Assembly (NCBI RefSeq): GCF_030816485.1
Contig: NZ_JAUSYC010000001.1
Span: 2,728,001 to 2,792,000, forward strand
Source: Arthrobacter sp. B1I2
GTDB lineage: Bacteria > Actinomycetota > Actinomycetes > Actinomycetales > Micrococcaceae
Direction: 5' to 3'
DNA length: 64,000 nucleotides
Below the pieces are notes generated by a model. That model saw only the letters and a program-made list of their open reading frames with translations. It did not search any database and was not told the DNA's origin. The translations under genes and the position numbers were made by a program. The stretch's first letter is position 1; the number at the start of each line of letters is the position of its first letter. This document shows, one piece after another, positions 16,510 to 25,962 of the stretch.

Positions 16510-19500
16510 TTACTCGGCGCCTGGAGCTGCGCGTCGTCCGGTGACCTTGGGAACCTGTCCGGTGGTCCAGTCGCGGAACTCGGCGTCCACGTCAGCGGCA
16601 GGACCAAACTCCGGACGGGCCTGCAGCTCCCGCAGCAGTGCCTTCTTCTCGCGCCGTCCCTCCACCAGCCGGTAGAGCACCGGAACCAGGACCAGGGTCA
16701 GTGCCGTGGAGGACACCAGCCCGCCGATCACCACCACGGCCAGCGGCTGCGAGATGAAGCCGCCGCCGCCCGTGAGGCCCAGGGCCATCGGGGTCAGGGC
16801 AAAGACCGTGGCAAGTGCCGTCATCAGGATGGGCCGGAGGCGCTGCCGTGCGCCGTTTGTGATGGCGTCCGCCACGTTCATGCCGGGCCTGCCGTCGTGC
16901 GGCTGGCGGTATTGGTTGATCAGGTCGATCAACACAATGGCGTTGGTGACTACGATGCCCACGAGCATCAGCATGCCGATGAGCGACGGCAGGCCCAGCG
17001 GCACTCCGGTGAGCAGCAGCAGGGCCACCGCGCCGGTCGCTGCGAACGGAACCGAGACCAGGAGGATCAACGGCTGGATGAGGGACTTGAAGGTGGCGAC
17101 CATGATCACGTAGACGATGGCGATGGCCGCCAGCAAGGCAAGCCCTAGCTGCCGGAACGATTCAGCCTGCTGGGTGGTGGCGCCACCGATTTCGGCGGTG
17201 ACTCCTTGCGGCAGCTGGACATCAGCCAGGCGTTTTTGGACTTCGGTGTTCACGGCGCCCAGGTTGGAGCCCGACGGCGTGATGGACACCTTGGCGGTAC
17301 GCTGGCCGTTGCTGGCGGTAATGGAAACGGGGATGTCCACCTGCTCTACCGAAGCGATGCTTCCCAGCGTCACCGGCCGGCCGGCCGCCGGCAGCGGGAT
17401 GTTGCGGACAGCATCGATGCTGGTGAATTTCGTGCCCTGGCCGATCCGCACAGGGAAGTCGTTGGTATCGATCCGTACCGTTCCGGCGGGGATGGGGCTG
17501 ATGGTGGACGCCAGGACGCCGGCCACCTGTTCCTCGTTAAGCCCTCCGGCGGCCGCTTTGGCCCTGTCCACCTTGACTTGCACGACGGGCTGGCTTGCGG
17601 CCAGGTTGCTGGCCACCTCGCTGGTGCCGGGTACGCCTGTCATGGCGGCAACCATGGTGTCGCTGGCGGCCTGCAGGTCGGCGCTGGTGGCAGCCTTCAG
17701 GGTGATGTCCACGGTGGATGAGGTGCCGAAGCCGCCCTGCTGGGTGCCTACGGATACCTTGCCCGAATCAGGCACCTTGGCAAGCTCGGAGCGCACGGTG
17801 TCCTGGAGCCGCTCCTGGTTGGCTTTTTCATCCGTGACTACCGTGAAGGTGGAGTTGGAGGATCCTGTGGACGTGAGTGCAGCGAAGCCGGCCTGGGCAT
17901 TGCCGGAGGTCACCTGTACGTTCTTGATGCCCTCGATGCCACGGAGCACCTCTTCGAGCCGGATGGCCGCGGCGCTGGTGTCGGCCAGGCTGGTCCCGGC
18001 CGGCAGCACCTGCCGCACGGTCAGGCTGTTCTGGCCCGAATTTCCCAGGAGGTTGGTGGCCAGCAGCGGTGTCATCGCCCCCGTGGCCCCGAGCACCAGG
18101 ACGGCGGCCACCAGGGTAATGACCGGGTGCTTCTGGGTGGACCTGAGGATGGGAAGGTAGCCGCGCTGCAGGCGGCTGCGCTGTTCGGCGTCGTGTGCCT
18201 TCGCCTTCGCCTCAGCGGCGGTCCGCCGGGCTGCGGCAGAGCCTGCCTGCACTGCTCCCGCCGCGTCCTTGGGGTTCTTGAGGAACCAGTAGGCGAGCAC
18301 CGGGACGATGGTCAGGGACACCAGCAGCGATGCCAGCAGTGCCATGGTGACCGTCAGGGCGAACGGCCTGAACAGTTCGCCGGCCAGTTCCCCCACGAAG
18401 GCGATGGGCAGGAATACCGCCACCGTGGTCAGGGTGGAGGCGGTGATGGCGCCGGCCACCTCCCTGATGGCGGTGAGGATCGCCGTCGACTTTTCCTCGC
18501 CGTAACTGAGGTGCCGCTTGATGTTTTCGATGACGACGATGGAGTCGTCCACCACCCGCCCGATCGCGATGGTGAGTGCGCCGAGCGTCAGGATGTTCAG
18601 CGAGTAGCCGGTGGCGGACAGGCCGATGAATGTGATCAGCAGCGACAGCGGAATGGACACCGCCGTGACCAGCGTGGAACGGGCGGACATCAGGAAGACC
18701 AGGATGACGGCGACTGCGAATCCCAGCCCCAGCAGGCCTTCGGTGGTGAGGTCCTTGATGGACTTTTCGATGAACGGTGCCTGGTCGAAGACGGGGGTGA
18801 ACCTGGCGTTGGAGCCCAGCTCCGCCGCCAGGTCATTCAGGGAGTCCCGCACCGCGTGGGAAATGCCCACCGTGTCGCCTTCGGGTTTCTTGGTCACGGA
18901 GATGGCAAGCGTCTCGGCCCCGTTGGTGCGGGTGATGGAGGTGCGTTCGTCGTCTTTGAGCGAAACGTCGGCAACCGAGCCGATGGTCTCGGCGTTCCTG
19001 GCCCCGGCCAGCGGCAGCGCCTTGATGGCGTCGAGGGAGTCCACCGGGCTGCCGATCTGGAGCGAGAGGGTCTTGCCCTGGTCTTCCAGCGTGCCGGCAG
19101 GGACCAGCGCGCCGTTATTGGACAGGGCATCCCGGATGGCGGTGAGGCTTGTACCCGCGGCAGCCATCGCATCGGTCCGGGGGAGGATCTCGATGTGCTG
19201 GGACGCGCCGCCGGTGATATCCGCGCTCCGGACGCCGTCGATCTTCTGCAGCCGGGGCACGCTCAGGCGCTGCAGGTCGGCGTTCAGGTCACTGAGCGGC
19301 TTGTCCGAGGAGACGGCGAGGAAAACGATGGGGAAGTCGCTGATGCTTCCGGCGATGGCCTGCGGCTGGACGTCGCTGGGCAGCGTCCGCTTGGCATTGG
19401 AGATGGCCCGGTCGATCTGGTTCCTGGCCCGGTCCAGGTTCGACCCGTACGTGAACACCATGGTGATCTGGGAGACGCCGGCACGCGACGTGGAGGAGGT

Positions 19501-19740
19501 GGATTCCAGCCCCTCCACGCCGTTCAGCGCCTTCTCCAGCGGACCGCTGACCTGCTTATCCACTACTTCCGGCGACGCACCCGGCATGGAGCTGAGCACC
19601 GTGATCTGCGGAAACTCAATGGAAGGAATGAGCTCCTGCTTCAGCGATGACATGGTGATTACGCCGAAGACCGAGGCGAAGACGGTGATCAGGGCGATCA
19701 GGGCCCGGTTCGCCAGGGAAAGGTGCGCCAGCCGGAACAT
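16510..19740 (-). CDS. RND-superfamily efflux permease (AcrB/HAE1-like)
   Basis: 1,076 residues, full RND length. One N-terminal membrane helix (about 10-31) is followed by a large extracytoplasmic loop, helices 2-6 from about residue 335, a second loop and the last five helices. The proton-relay region GRVVDDSIVVIENI (Asp398/399) is intact. TTQQAESFRQLGLALLAAIA and FVSQPLA-like late-helix motifs match HAE1-type pumps, as in SwrC/YerP of Bacillus. No membrane-fusion protein gene is adjacent, as is usual for Gram-positive members. Substrate unknown; drug or surfactant efflux is plausible. Confidence 0.9.
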   Translation of the reverse strand: MFRLAHLSLANRALIALITVFASVFGVITMSSLKQELIPSIEFPQITVLSSMPGASPEVVDKQVSGPLEKALNGVEGLESTSSTSRAGVSQITMVFTYGSNLDRARNQIDRAISNAKRTLPSDVQPQAIAGSISDFPIVFLAVSSDKPLSDLNADLQRLSVPRLQKIDGVRSADITGGASQHIEILPRTDAMAAAGTSLTAIRDALSNNGALVPAGTLEDQGKTLSLQIGSPVDSLDAIKALPLAGARNAETIGSVADVSLKDDERTSITRTNGAETLAISVTKKPEGDTVGISHAVRDSLNDLAAELGSNARFTPVFDQAPFIEKSIKDLTTEGLLGLGFAVAVILVFLMSARSTLVTAVSIPLSLLITFIGLSATGYSLNILTLGALTIAIGRVVDDSIVVIENIKRHLSYGEEKSTAILTAIREVAGAITASTLTTVAVFLPIAFVGELAGELFRPFALTVTMALLASLLVSLTIVPVLAYWFLKNPKDAAGAVQAGSAAARRTAAEAKAKAHDAEQRSRLQRGYLPILRSTQKHPVITLVAAVLVLGATGAMTPLLATNLLGNSGQNSLTVRQVLPAGTSLADTSAAAIRLEEVLRGIEGIKNVQVTSGNAQAGFAALTSTGSSNSTFTVVTDEKANQERLQDTVRSELAKVPDSGKVSVGTQQGGFGTSSTVDITLKAATSADLQAASDTMVAAMTGVPGTSEVASNLAASQPVVQVKVDRAKAAAGGLNEEQVAGVLASTISPIPAGTVRIDTNDFPVRIGQGTKFTSIDAVRNIPLPAAGRPVTLGSIASVEQVDIPVSITASNGQRTAKVSITPSGSNLGAVNTEVQKRLADVQLPQGVTAEIGGATTQQAESFRQLGLALLAAIAIVYVIMVATFKSLIQPLILLVSVPFAATGAVALLLLTGVPLGLPSLIGMLMLVGIVVTNAIVLIDLINQYRQPHDGRPGMNVADAITNGARQRLRPILMTALATVFALTPMALGLTGGGGFISQPLAVVVIGGLVSSTALTLVLVPVLYRLVEGRREKKALLRELQARPEFGPAADVDAEFRDWTTGQVPKVTGRRAAPGAE

Positions 19741-19809
19741 GGGTGGTCTCCTGGGGGTCTAAGTGACTGGTACATGCCCTGGGGGTGCCAGCCGCTGGCC
19801 CCGGCAGGG

Positions 19810-21312
19810 TCAGTGGCTGGCGGAAACGCTCTCCAGCTGGAGTGACTTGGCCGTTGCCCGTTCCAGCTCCGCGGCAAGGTCCGGATTCTCATCCAGCTTC
19901 ACCCCGTAGCCGGGCATCATGTCCTTGAGCTTGGACTGCCACCCCTTGAAGTTCCTGGGGAACGTCTTCTGGAGCAGCTCGATCATGATGGGGACAGCGG
20001 TCGATGCTCCGGGCGACGCGCCCAGGAGCGCACCGATGGAGCCGTCTCGGCCGGCGATCACTTCAGTTCCAAACTGAAGGATGCCGCCCTTTTGCGGGTC
20101 TTTCTTAATGATCTGTACACGCTGGCCGGCGGTGATGAGTTCCCAGTCGCCGCCCTTGGCCTCGGGGTAGTACTCGCGCAGCGCCTCCACCTTCTGGCCG
20201 TGCTTCTTCACCACTTCCTTGACCAGGTATGCGGTGAGGTCCATGTTGTCCTTCGCTACGGCCAGCATGGGGATGATGTTGCCCGGGCGGATGGACAGCG
20301 GCAGGTCCAGGTAGGAGCCGTTCTTCAGGAAGTTGGTGGAGAAGCCCGCGTACGGGCCGAACAGGAGCGAGCGCTTCCCGTTGACGTAACGGGTGTCCAG
20401 GTGCGGGACGGACATGGGGGGAGCGCCCACCGAGGCCTGGCCATAGACCTTGGCACTGTGCTGGGCGGCGATGGTCTCGTCCGTGCAGCGGAAGAACTGG
20501 CCGGAGACGGGGAAGCCGCCGTAGCCCTTGCTTTCCGGGATGCCGGAGGCCTGCAGCAGGTGCAGGGCACCGCCGCCGGCGCCAACGAAGACGAACTTGG
20601 CGTGGATCTTGCCGTGTTCCCCGGACCGGGGGTGCTTCAGCGTCAGGTCCCAGCCGCCGTCGGACGCCTTGGAGATCCCGGTGACGTCGTGCCCGTAGTT
20701 GATTTCGACGCCGTTGTTCCCCAGGTAGCCGGTCAGCTCGCGGGTCAGTGCGCCGAAGTCGACGTCGGTACCCTCAGCGGCGCGCGTTGCAGCGATGCGC
20801 TGCTTGGGGTCGCGGCCCTTGACGATCAGCGGCGCCCATTTGGCGATCTGGGCGTGGTCCTCGGAGTACTCCATGCTCCGGAACAGGGTGTGCGGCTTCA
20901 GTGCCTCATACCGGGTCTTCAGGAACCGGGTGTGGTCCTCGCCGATCACGAAGCTCATGTGCGGGACGGTGTTGATGAACCCCTTGGGTGAGCCGATGAG
21001 GTTGTTGTCCACCAAGTGGGACCAGAACTGGCGGGACAGCTGGAACTGTTCGTTGATGACCAAGGCCTTGGCGGGGCTGACGGAACCGTCTTTGGCCGCC
21101 GGGGAGTAGTTGAGCTCGCAGAGGGCTGCATGGCCCGTTCCTGCGTTGTTCCAGGGATCCGAGCTTTCGAGGCCCGGCTGGTCCAGCCGTTCGAACAGGG
21201 AGATGGTCCAGTCCGGCTCCAGCTGCTTGAGGAATGCCCCCAGCGTGGCGCTCATGATGCCGCCGCCTATCAGGACAACGTCGGCGTGTGGGGTCTTGGA
21301 AATGAAGGTCAC
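19810..21312 (-). CDS. mqo: malate:quinone oxidoreductase
   Basis: 500 residues from a GTG at 21312. It is a membrane-associated FAD enzyme that oxidises malate to oxaloacetate and passes electrons to quinone. Motifs: [20 protein letters not shown] for [50 protein letters not shown], and the C-terminal [20 protein letters not shown]. Length and motifs are normal. The start lies just two bases after the stop of the peptide-binding protein gene as that frame is now read, but the two are probably unrelated. Confidence 0.95.
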   Translation of the reverse strand: MTFISKTPHADVVLIGGGIMSATLGAFLKQLEPDWTISLFERLDQPGLESSDPWNNAGTGHAALCELNYSPAAKDGSVSPAKALVINEQFQLSRQFWSHLVDNNLIGSPKGFINTVPHMSFVIGEDHTRFLKTRYEALKPHTLFRSMEYSEDHAQIAKWAPLIVKGRDPKQRIAATRAAEGTDVDFGALTRELTGYLGNNGVEINYGHDVTGISKASDGGWDLTLKHPRSGEHGKIHAKFVFVGAGGGALHLLQASGIPESKGYGGFPVSGQFFRCTDETIAAQHSAKVYGQASVGAPPMSVPHLDTRYVNGKRSLLFGPYAGFSTNFLKNGSYLDLPLSIRPGNIIPMLAVAKDNMDLTAYLVKEVVKKHGQKVEALREYYPEAKGGDWELITAGQRVQIIKKDPQKGGILQFGTEVIAGRDGSIGALLGASPGASTAVPIMIELLQKTFPRNFKGWQSKLKDMMPGYGVKLDENPDLAAELERATAKSLQLESVSASH

Positions 21313-21314
21313 GA

Positions 21315-23060
21315 TCAGTCTCCGATTGCAGCGGCTCTGGCTGTCACAGAATATCCCCGCGCGGCCCGCATACTGAAATTGGCCGGGCCCGTCAAGGCTT
21401 TAGCTGGACCTTCGTGAAAACCTCGTTTAAGACCGGTGATGCCGGGTAGCTCAGCACGCGGTCCGAAAGGGCAAGCGCGGAGATGGGAAAGGGCGATGGG
21501 AACTGCCGGCACGGTCGCGGCGATCTGGTTATTGATGGTGTGATAAAGCTCATCACGCTCCTTGCCGTCAGGCAGTCCCCGTGCCCGGTTGATCTTCGAA
21601 AAGACCTGCGGATCCTGGTACCCGAACTCGCCGTTCTTCTCCCCGAAGAGCGGGCCGACAAAGTTGTCCGCATCCGAGTACGAGCCGTTCCAGCCGAGGA
21701 TGTGGAATGCGTGGTCCCCGGCGCTCTGGACCTTCTGGAGGTAGCCGTCGGACCAGTCGACGGGGACGGGCCGGATGTTGAAGCCGACGGCGGTGAGCTG
21801 GCGGCTGAGCTCGGCGTAGACCTTCTCGGGCGTGGGCAGGTAGGGCCGGGTGACGTTCAGGGGGTAGTAGAACTTCAGTTCCTCGCCCGCGTAGCCGCCC
21901 TCCTTGAGGTAATCCTTTGCCTTCACCGGATCGTGCCCAAGTGCGGGGGCGTCGTTGTTGAAGCCGCTGATCTTGGGCGGGACGAACTGGGTGGCCTTGG
22001 CGGTGTTGTCGATGAAGAACTTCCGGATCAGGGTTTCCTTGTCGATCGCAAGCTCCACCGCCTGCCGGACCTTCTGGTTCTGGAGCACCGGTATGTCCTG
22101 GTTCATGCCCACGTACATCACCGAGAACGGGTCGCGTTGCACAATTTGCTTGCCACGCTTGACCAATTGGTCGAAATTCCCGACGGTCACGGCATCGTAG
22201 CCGTCGATTTTTCCATCCAGCAGGGCCTGGAGGCGGGTCTGGGGATGGTTGTAGGCCAGGAAGTTGATGGTGGCGATCTGGCCGCGTTCGCCCCAATAGG
22301 TCTTATTGCTGGACAGCGTGACGCTGTCGTTGCCCCAAGCGGCCAGGGCGAAGGGCCCGGTGCCGATGGGGTTCGTGGCGAACGCGGACATTGCCTGGCC
22401 GCCCCGGTTCTGGTCCAGGACGTCGGCCCTGCCCGAGGCGAGGGCCGCGGGGGACGCGATGGCGAAGGCGGGCAGGGTCAGTGCCTGGAGGAACGCCGTG
22501 AAGCGCTGCGTAAGGTCGATCTGTACCGTGTCGGCCGACACCGCCGTGCAGCTCTTGAAGATCGACAGCTCCGGCTCGTCCGAGTGCGCCTTGAACACGC
22601 TCTTGAAAGAGCTGCCGGGTGCCTGCTTCCGCAGTTCGGCCGGAAAAGCGAACCAACGGTTGAAGTTGGTGCAGACGGCGTCGGCGTTGAACGGGGTGCC
22701 GTCGTGGAAAGTCACCCCTTCGCGGAGTTTAAAGGTGTAGGTCCGGCCTTCGTTGGACTCGTTCCATTCCGTTGCCAGCAGCGGGGTGGGCTTGCCGGTG
22801 GTTTGGTCCACGCCCACCAGGCCTTCGAGGATCTGCCGGGTGATGCGCTGGGACTCCACGTCGCTGGACAGGGCCGGGTCCAGTCCCAGGGGCTGGGCAG
22901 CGGTGCCGAAATTGAACGTGGCCTCAGGCTCCGCAGGTGCGGAACTGGGCGTCCCGGACGTGGGGGAGGGAGACGGCGTGCCTGTGCATGAGGTCACGCC
23001 CAGTGCCATGAGGACGGCGCCGGCCTTGATGACCGTCCGCCGCGATGTACTGCTGGGCAC
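21315..23060 (-). CDS. ABC-type oligopeptide/nickel substrate-binding lipoprotein, apparent 3' frameshift
   Basis: 581 residues from a GTG at 23060 preceded by AGAGGTGA. The N-terminus has a Tat-like SRRTVIK motif (Arg7-Arg8), a hydrophobic stretch and lipobox Cys25, so it is probably a Tat-exported lipoprotein. The body is an SBP family 5 fold ([55 protein letters not shown]). At 21491-21493 one extra G (C on the coding strand) appears inserted. Shifting there gives the family-typical ending [20 protein letters not shown]...[12 protein letters not shown] with a stop at 21392. The actual frame instead reads 58 atypical residues to 21315. No permease or ATPase genes are near, so the transporter partners are elsewhere. 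Confidence 0.82.
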   Translation of the reverse strand: MPSSTSRRTVIKAGAVLMALGVTSCTGTPSPSPTSGTPSSAPAEPEATFNFGTAAQPLGLDPALSSDVESQRITRQILEGLVGVDQTTGKPTPLLATEWNESNEGRTYTFKLREGVTFHDGTPFNADAVCTNFNRWFAFPAELRKQAPGSSFKSVFKAHSDEPELSIFKSCTAVSADTVQIDLTQRFTAFLQALTLPAFAIASPAALASGRADVLDQNRGGQAMSAFATNPIGTGPFALAAWGNDSVTLSSNKTYWGERGQIATINFLAYNHPQTRLQALLDGKIDGYDAVTVGNFDQLVKRGKQIVQRDPFSVMYVGMNQDIPVLQNQKVRQAVELAIDKETLIRKFFIDNTAKATQFVPPKISGFNNDAPALGHDPVKAKDYLKEGGYAGEELKFYYPLNVTRPYLPTPEKVYAELSRQLTAVGFNIRPVPVDWSDGYLQKVQSAGDHAFHILGWNGSYSDADNFVGPLFGEKNGEFGYQDPQVFSKINRARGLPDGKERDELYHTINNQIAATVPAVPIALSHLRACPFGPRAELPGITGLKRGFHEGPAKALTGPANFSMRAARGYSVTARAAAIGD

Positions 23061-23162
23061 TCGTTTATCACCTCTGGATGCTGCCGGCTCCGCCGCTTGC
23101 GGGCCGGGATCCAGTCTAGGGGACAGGACCTGGCGCCCACCCCAGGCAGGCCCGTGACGCGC

Positions 23163-23201
23163 CAGGGCCGGGCCCGCTGGCTGCCAGCGGGCCCGGCCCT
23201 G
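23163..23201. terminator. hairpin terminator after fasciclin gene
   Basis: Perfect 18-bp stem (left arm CAGGGCCGGGCCCGCTGG, loop CTG) between the fasciclin gene and the peptide-binding protein gene, both on the minus strand. Very stable; no long T-tract. Confidence 0.8.
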
Positions 23202-23223
23202 TTTGGGGGCAGTGGGAGGGAGC

Positions 23224-23919
23224 TTACTTGGGCATGAGGACGGAGTCGACCAGGTAGACGGTTGCATTCTTGGTCTTGACGCCGCCGCAGACGACGTTGG
23301 CGTTGTCCACCTTGAGGTTGTCGCCGCTGCCGGTTACGGTGACGGAGCCGCCCTCGACCGTGGCGTGGGTGCCGGCGATCTTGTCCGGGGTGATCTGGCC
23401 GGGAACCACGTGGTAGGTCAGGATCTTGCTCAGGAGGGCGTCATCCGTCTTCAGGGTTTCGATGGTGGCGGCGTCAATCTTCGCGAAGGCATCATCAACG
23501 GGTGCGAAGACGGTGAATTCGCCGCCGTTCAGGGTGTCAACCAGGTTGACCTTGGGGTTCAGCTTGCCGGAAACCGCAGCGGTGAGCGTGGTCAGGATGG
23601 GGTTGTTGGAGGCTGCGACGGCCACCGGATCCAGGGCCATTCCCTCCACCGAGCCTGCACCGGAGGGAACCTGCTGGGCGTAAGCGGCGCAGCCCGGGCC
23701 CACCAGGTTGGCGGCGGGATCCATGGTGCCTGCCGAGGAGCTTGCGGACGGGGACGCCATGGCGGAGCTGGACGGGGACGCCATGCTGGAGCTGGGGGAG
23801 GACGCCATCGGCGCCGACGACCCGGAGGTGCTGCCCGAACCGCCACATGCAGTGAGGCTGAGCAGAGCGGCCGCTGCAACGCCTGCGACGGTGAAAGTGG
23901 TGCGCTTAAAGGTCTGCAT
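23224..23919 (-). CDS. fasciclin (FAS1) domain lipoprotein
   Basis: 231 residues from an ATG at 23919 with GGAG just upstream. The lipoprotein signal ends at Cys25 (LLSLTAC). A low-complexity Ser/Ala/Met-Pro linker (about 26-70) precedes one FAS1 domain. Domain hallmarks are [35 protein letters not shown] and the final [14 protein letters not shown]. It resembles the mycobacterial MPT70/MPT83 group; FAS1 domains mediate surface adhesion, and the exact role here is unknown. A strong hairpin terminates it. Confidence 0.92.
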   Translation of the reverse strand: MQTFKRTTFTVAGVAAAALLSLTACGGSGSTSGSSAPMASSPSSSMASPSSSAMASPSASSSAGTMDPAANLVGPGCAAYAQQVPSGAGSVEGMALDPVAVAASNNPILTTLTAAVSGKLNPKVNLVDTLNGGEFTVFAPVDDAFAKIDAATIETLKTDDALLSKILTYHVVPGQITPDKIAGTHATVEGGSVTVTGSGDNLKVDNANVVCGGVKTKNATVYLVDSVLMPK

Positions 23920-24122
23920 TTCAGTTCTCCTTGGATCGTTTTGCCTGCCGCCTTCGGACACTGCGTCCGCGGCTGCAGTCTGACTTGGGGTAAGCACCTG
24001 CCCTTGGCTGGTGTCTCATTGGCAATTCGGTCGGTGGGCAGCGGCGGATGGGTGCACTTCTGAAGTTTTTCGATTCGAGGCACGAATCCGGTGGAGCACT
24101 GGCAGGTGTTTAACGCAGAAAT

Positions 24123-24142
24123 CCCCCGGCCGAAGCCGGGGG
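24123..24142 (-). terminator. terminator downstream of tRNA-Leu
   Basis: Perfect 8-bp stem CCCCCGGC/GCCGGGGG with a four-base loop. On the minus strand it lies 10 bases after the tRNA 3' end and is followed by ATTTCT. Confidence 0.8.
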
Positions 24143-24152
24143 ATTCACTCTG

Positions 24153-24234
24153 TGCGCAAGGGGGGACTTGAACCCCCACGCCCGAAGGCACAGGAACCTA
24201 AATCCTGCGTGTCTGCCAATTTCACCACTCGCGC
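24153..24234 (-). tRNA. tRNA-Leu (anticodon TAG)
   Basis: An 82-base cloverleaf on the minus strand. The acceptor stem GCGCGAG pairs with CTTGCGC (one G-T pair) and the discriminator base is A. The anticodon stem CAGGA/TCCTG encloses the loop TTTAGGT, giving anticodon TAG (reads CUA). The long variable arm (TGCCTTCGGGCG region) and GGGGGTTCAAGTCCCCC T-arm fit a class II leucine tRNA. CCA is not encoded. Confidence 0.95.
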
Positions 24235-24333
24235 GCGGCTTCCTGCCGTGAACGCGGGACGTTCGACGGCGGATGCCAGAGTCCATTGTAGCGTTGCGTC
24301 GGGCAGGTGCCTGGGCTGGCGCCGGCCGGCGGG

Positions 24334-24807
24334 TCAGCCGTCCAGGTTGAGGTCCCGCCGCAGTTTGGCGACGTGGCCCGTGGCCTTGACGTTGTACTGG
24401 GCCAGCGAAACGTTGCCGGAGGGATCCACCACGATCGTGGAGCGGATAAGGCCCTGGTACGTCTTGCCGTAGTTCTTCTTCTCGCCCCAGGCGCCATAAG
24501 CCTCGGCCACGGCGTGGTCCGCGTCGGAGAGCAACGGGAACGTCAGTGATTCGTTCGCGGCGAACTTGGCCAGTTTTTCAACGGGGTCGGGGGAAATCCC
24601 GAGGACGTCGTAGCCGGAGGCCTGCAGGGAGGCAAGGCTGTCCCGGAAGTCGCAGGCTTCCTTGGTGCAGCCGGGTGTGGAGGCGGCCGGGTAGAAGTAG
24701 ACGATGGTTGAGCGGCCGGATCGGGGAGCCAGGCTGACATCCTTGCCGGTTGAATCCTGCAGGGTGAAAGCGGGCGCTTTGTCGCCGGTAACGAGTCTTT
24801 CAGCCAT
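24334..24807 (-). CDS. bcp: thioredoxin-dependent thiol peroxidase (Bcp/PrxQ)
   Basis: 157 residues from an ATG at 24807 with AGGAGA upstream. It reduces hydroperoxides using thioredoxin. The peroxiredoxin active site is STPGCTKEACDFRDS with peroxidatic Cys47 and resolving Cys52 in the five-residue spacing of atypical 2-Cys PrxQ enzymes. Length and the DSTGKDVSLAPRSGRSTIVY opening match the family. It diverges from a marR gene, and a dyad at 24860-24879 lies between the starts, suggesting MarR-linked peroxide response (inference). Confidence 0.93.
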   Translation of the reverse strand: MAERLVTGDKAPAFTLQDSTGKDVSLAPRSGRSTIVYFYPAASTPGCTKEACDFRDSLASLQASGYDVLGISPDPVEKLAKFAANESLTFPLLSDADHAVAEAYGAWGEKKNYGKTYQGLIRSTIVVDPSGNVSLAQYNVKATGHVAKLRRDLNLDG

Positions 24808-24859
24808 TGTTTTTCTCCTTGTGGCGGGCGGGACACAACAGCCTAGTAAGCACGTGGAG

Positions 24860-24887
24860 CAAGTGCTAATCGGCACTTGGCTATACT
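24860..24887 (+). promoter_or_regulatory. candidate MarR operator and leaderless promoter
   Basis: Perfect dyad CAAGTGC, six bases, GCACTTG (24860-24879), immediately followed by a -10-like TATACT (24882-24887). The marR ATG at 24895 is only seven bases past the -10 and has no Shine-Dalgarno, so the transcript is probably leaderless. The dyad would block both this promoter and possibly that of bcp. Confidence 0.55.
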
Positions 24888-24894
24888 GGCAACT

Positions 24895-25362
24895 ATGCCT
24901 GATATGGATCACTGGCCCACAGGGCGTCTCCTGTCCACTGCTGCGCGACTCGTTGAACACTCATGGAACGAAAAACTTGGCGCCATCGGACTCACGCACG
25001 CCGGTGTTATAGCCATCGAGGTCCTTGCCGCGCAAGGACCCATGACCCAGGCCCAGCTCGCCCAGTATGTCCGCGTTCAGGCCCAGACCATGGGCAAGAC
25101 GCTCAGCCGGCTTGAGTCCCACGGCCACATCGTCAGGGTGCGCAGCACCTCGGACCGCAGGAGCCACGTGGTATCGCTGACTGAGCAGGGCAAGGAAGCG
25201 GTTGCCCGCGCCGTGGAGATGGAGCGCGCAGTGCTGGCGTCGTCCTCCATTGATCCCGAAGTCCTGCGCCAGGAACTCAAGGCTGTGGTTCGTGAGCTCG
25301 CCAGCCAGTTCGCCACGACGCCCGGCAATGCAGACGCCCTGGTAAACAACGCCGCCAAATAG
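24895..25362 (+). CDS. MarR-family transcriptional regulator
   Basis: 155 residues with a MarR winged helix: QAQLAQYVRVQAQTMGKTLS for the helix-turn-helix, and HIVRVRSTSDRRSHVVSLTE as the wing with the conserved D-x-R-S motif. It is divergent from bcp; the promoter layout suggests a leaderless mRNA and autorepression through the 24860-24879 dyad. The gene ends before a strong terminator at 25391. The ligand is unknown; oxidative signals are plausible given bcp. Confidence 0.9.
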   Translation: MPDMDHWPTGRLLSTAARLVEHSWNEKLGAIGLTHAGVIAIEVLAAQGPMTQAQLAQYVRVQAQTMGKTLSRLESHGHIVRVRSTSDRRSHVVSLTEQGKEAVARAVEMERAVLASSSIDPEVLRQELKAVVRELASQFATTPGNADALVNNAAK

Positions 25363-25390
25363 TTGTTGATGCCGCTGGTTTCATAAGGAA

Positions 25391-25431
25391 AGCGCGGCCC
25401 CGGCTTGGAGAAGCCGGGGCCGCGCTTTTTT
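25391..25431 (+). terminator. Rho-independent terminator after marR
   Basis: Perfect 16-bp stem AGCGCGGCCCCGGCTT/AAGCCGGGGCCGCGCT with loop GGAG, followed by a run of six T. Confidence 0.93.
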
Positions 25432-25483
25432 GTACCTGGTGCGGGCCAGCGTCTACTCTCCAGATCCCATAAGCGCAGAAAAC

Positions 25484-25527
25484 AAAACAGCCTCCGGTTC
25501 GTGTTTCCACAAACCGGAGGCTGTTTT
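25484..25527. terminator. terminator of the original (pre-insertion) tRNA-Lys
   Basis: Perfect 16-bp stem AAAACAGCCTCCGGTT/AACCGGAGGCTGTTTT with a 12-base loop. It sits five bases beyond the displaced tRNA-Lys 3' fragment, so before island insertion it would have terminated tRNA-Lys on the minus strand. The island-borne tRNA copy has its own separate hairpin at 49943-49981. Confidence 0.8.
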
Positions 25528-25532
25528 CCCAG

Positions 25533-25568
25533 TGGTGCACCCCCGGGACTTGAACCCGGAACCCATTG
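25533..25568 (-). repeat. left attachment site: displaced 3' fragment of tRNA-Lys
   Basis: Positions 25540-25568 are 29 bases identical to 49993-50021 inside tRNA-Lys (T-arm and end of anticodon stem). The flanking TGGTGCA (25533-25539) corresponds to the acceptor end plus encoded CCA. There are five C here where the intact gene has six, so one acceptor-stem base has been lost. Beyond 25568 the similarity stops. Confidence 0.9.
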
Positions 25569-25962
25569 CTTGCGAATCCTTGTTTCCGGAGGCTTTCAAG
25601 GATCCCTTAGGCCTTCATCTATTGGGATCTTGGGCGATGGACGGTCACCCCAGCTATCACTAGATTGCGTGGACTTCCGTCGTTTTAGGTGGGTAAGCGG
25701 TGAGTTTGCCAGGGAGCGAACTGCCGGGTTGAGGCATGGCGGGAGAGACGGAGCTGGACATGAGGTGCGACCTGGGCGTGCGGTGTGCCCCTCTACCGGA
25801 TTGGGGAAAGCCTCTAAAGTGACGGTCTCGGCGCGTATTTTCGTGGGCGGCGGCCCCGGCTTTACAATCTCGGACAGGTAGTTCCTCGAGCTTGAAGCTG
25901 TTGTCCTTTCGCTGATTTGCCCACCTTATGAGGGAAGCGAACAATTAGGTCATGTTGGCGGT
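25569..25962. other. island left-end non-coding region
   Basis: 394 bases between the att repeat and the end of the WD40 STAND gene. Just inside the att core is a dyad (ATCCTTG at about 25576, CAAGGAT at about 25598) that could be an integrase-binding element. No open frame here has a convincing start or family resemblance. Confidence 0.5.

Noticed and set aside
16607..19650. Very long open frames antisense to the RND permease, and similar long antisense frames over the MHS transporter, nadAB, serA and FtsX genes
   Set aside because: They are high-GC codon-structure shadows with biased composition (Gly/Arg/Asp/His-rich) and no family motifs.
25540..25600. A second complete tRNA gene at the left island end
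   Set aside because: Only the T-arm, acceptor 3' strand and part of the anticodon stem are present; no 5' half or D-arm follows.
25569..25881. Small plus-strand ORF covering the displaced tRNA fragment
   Set aside because: It runs through the terminator and the tRNA remnant and has no recognisable family or start signal.
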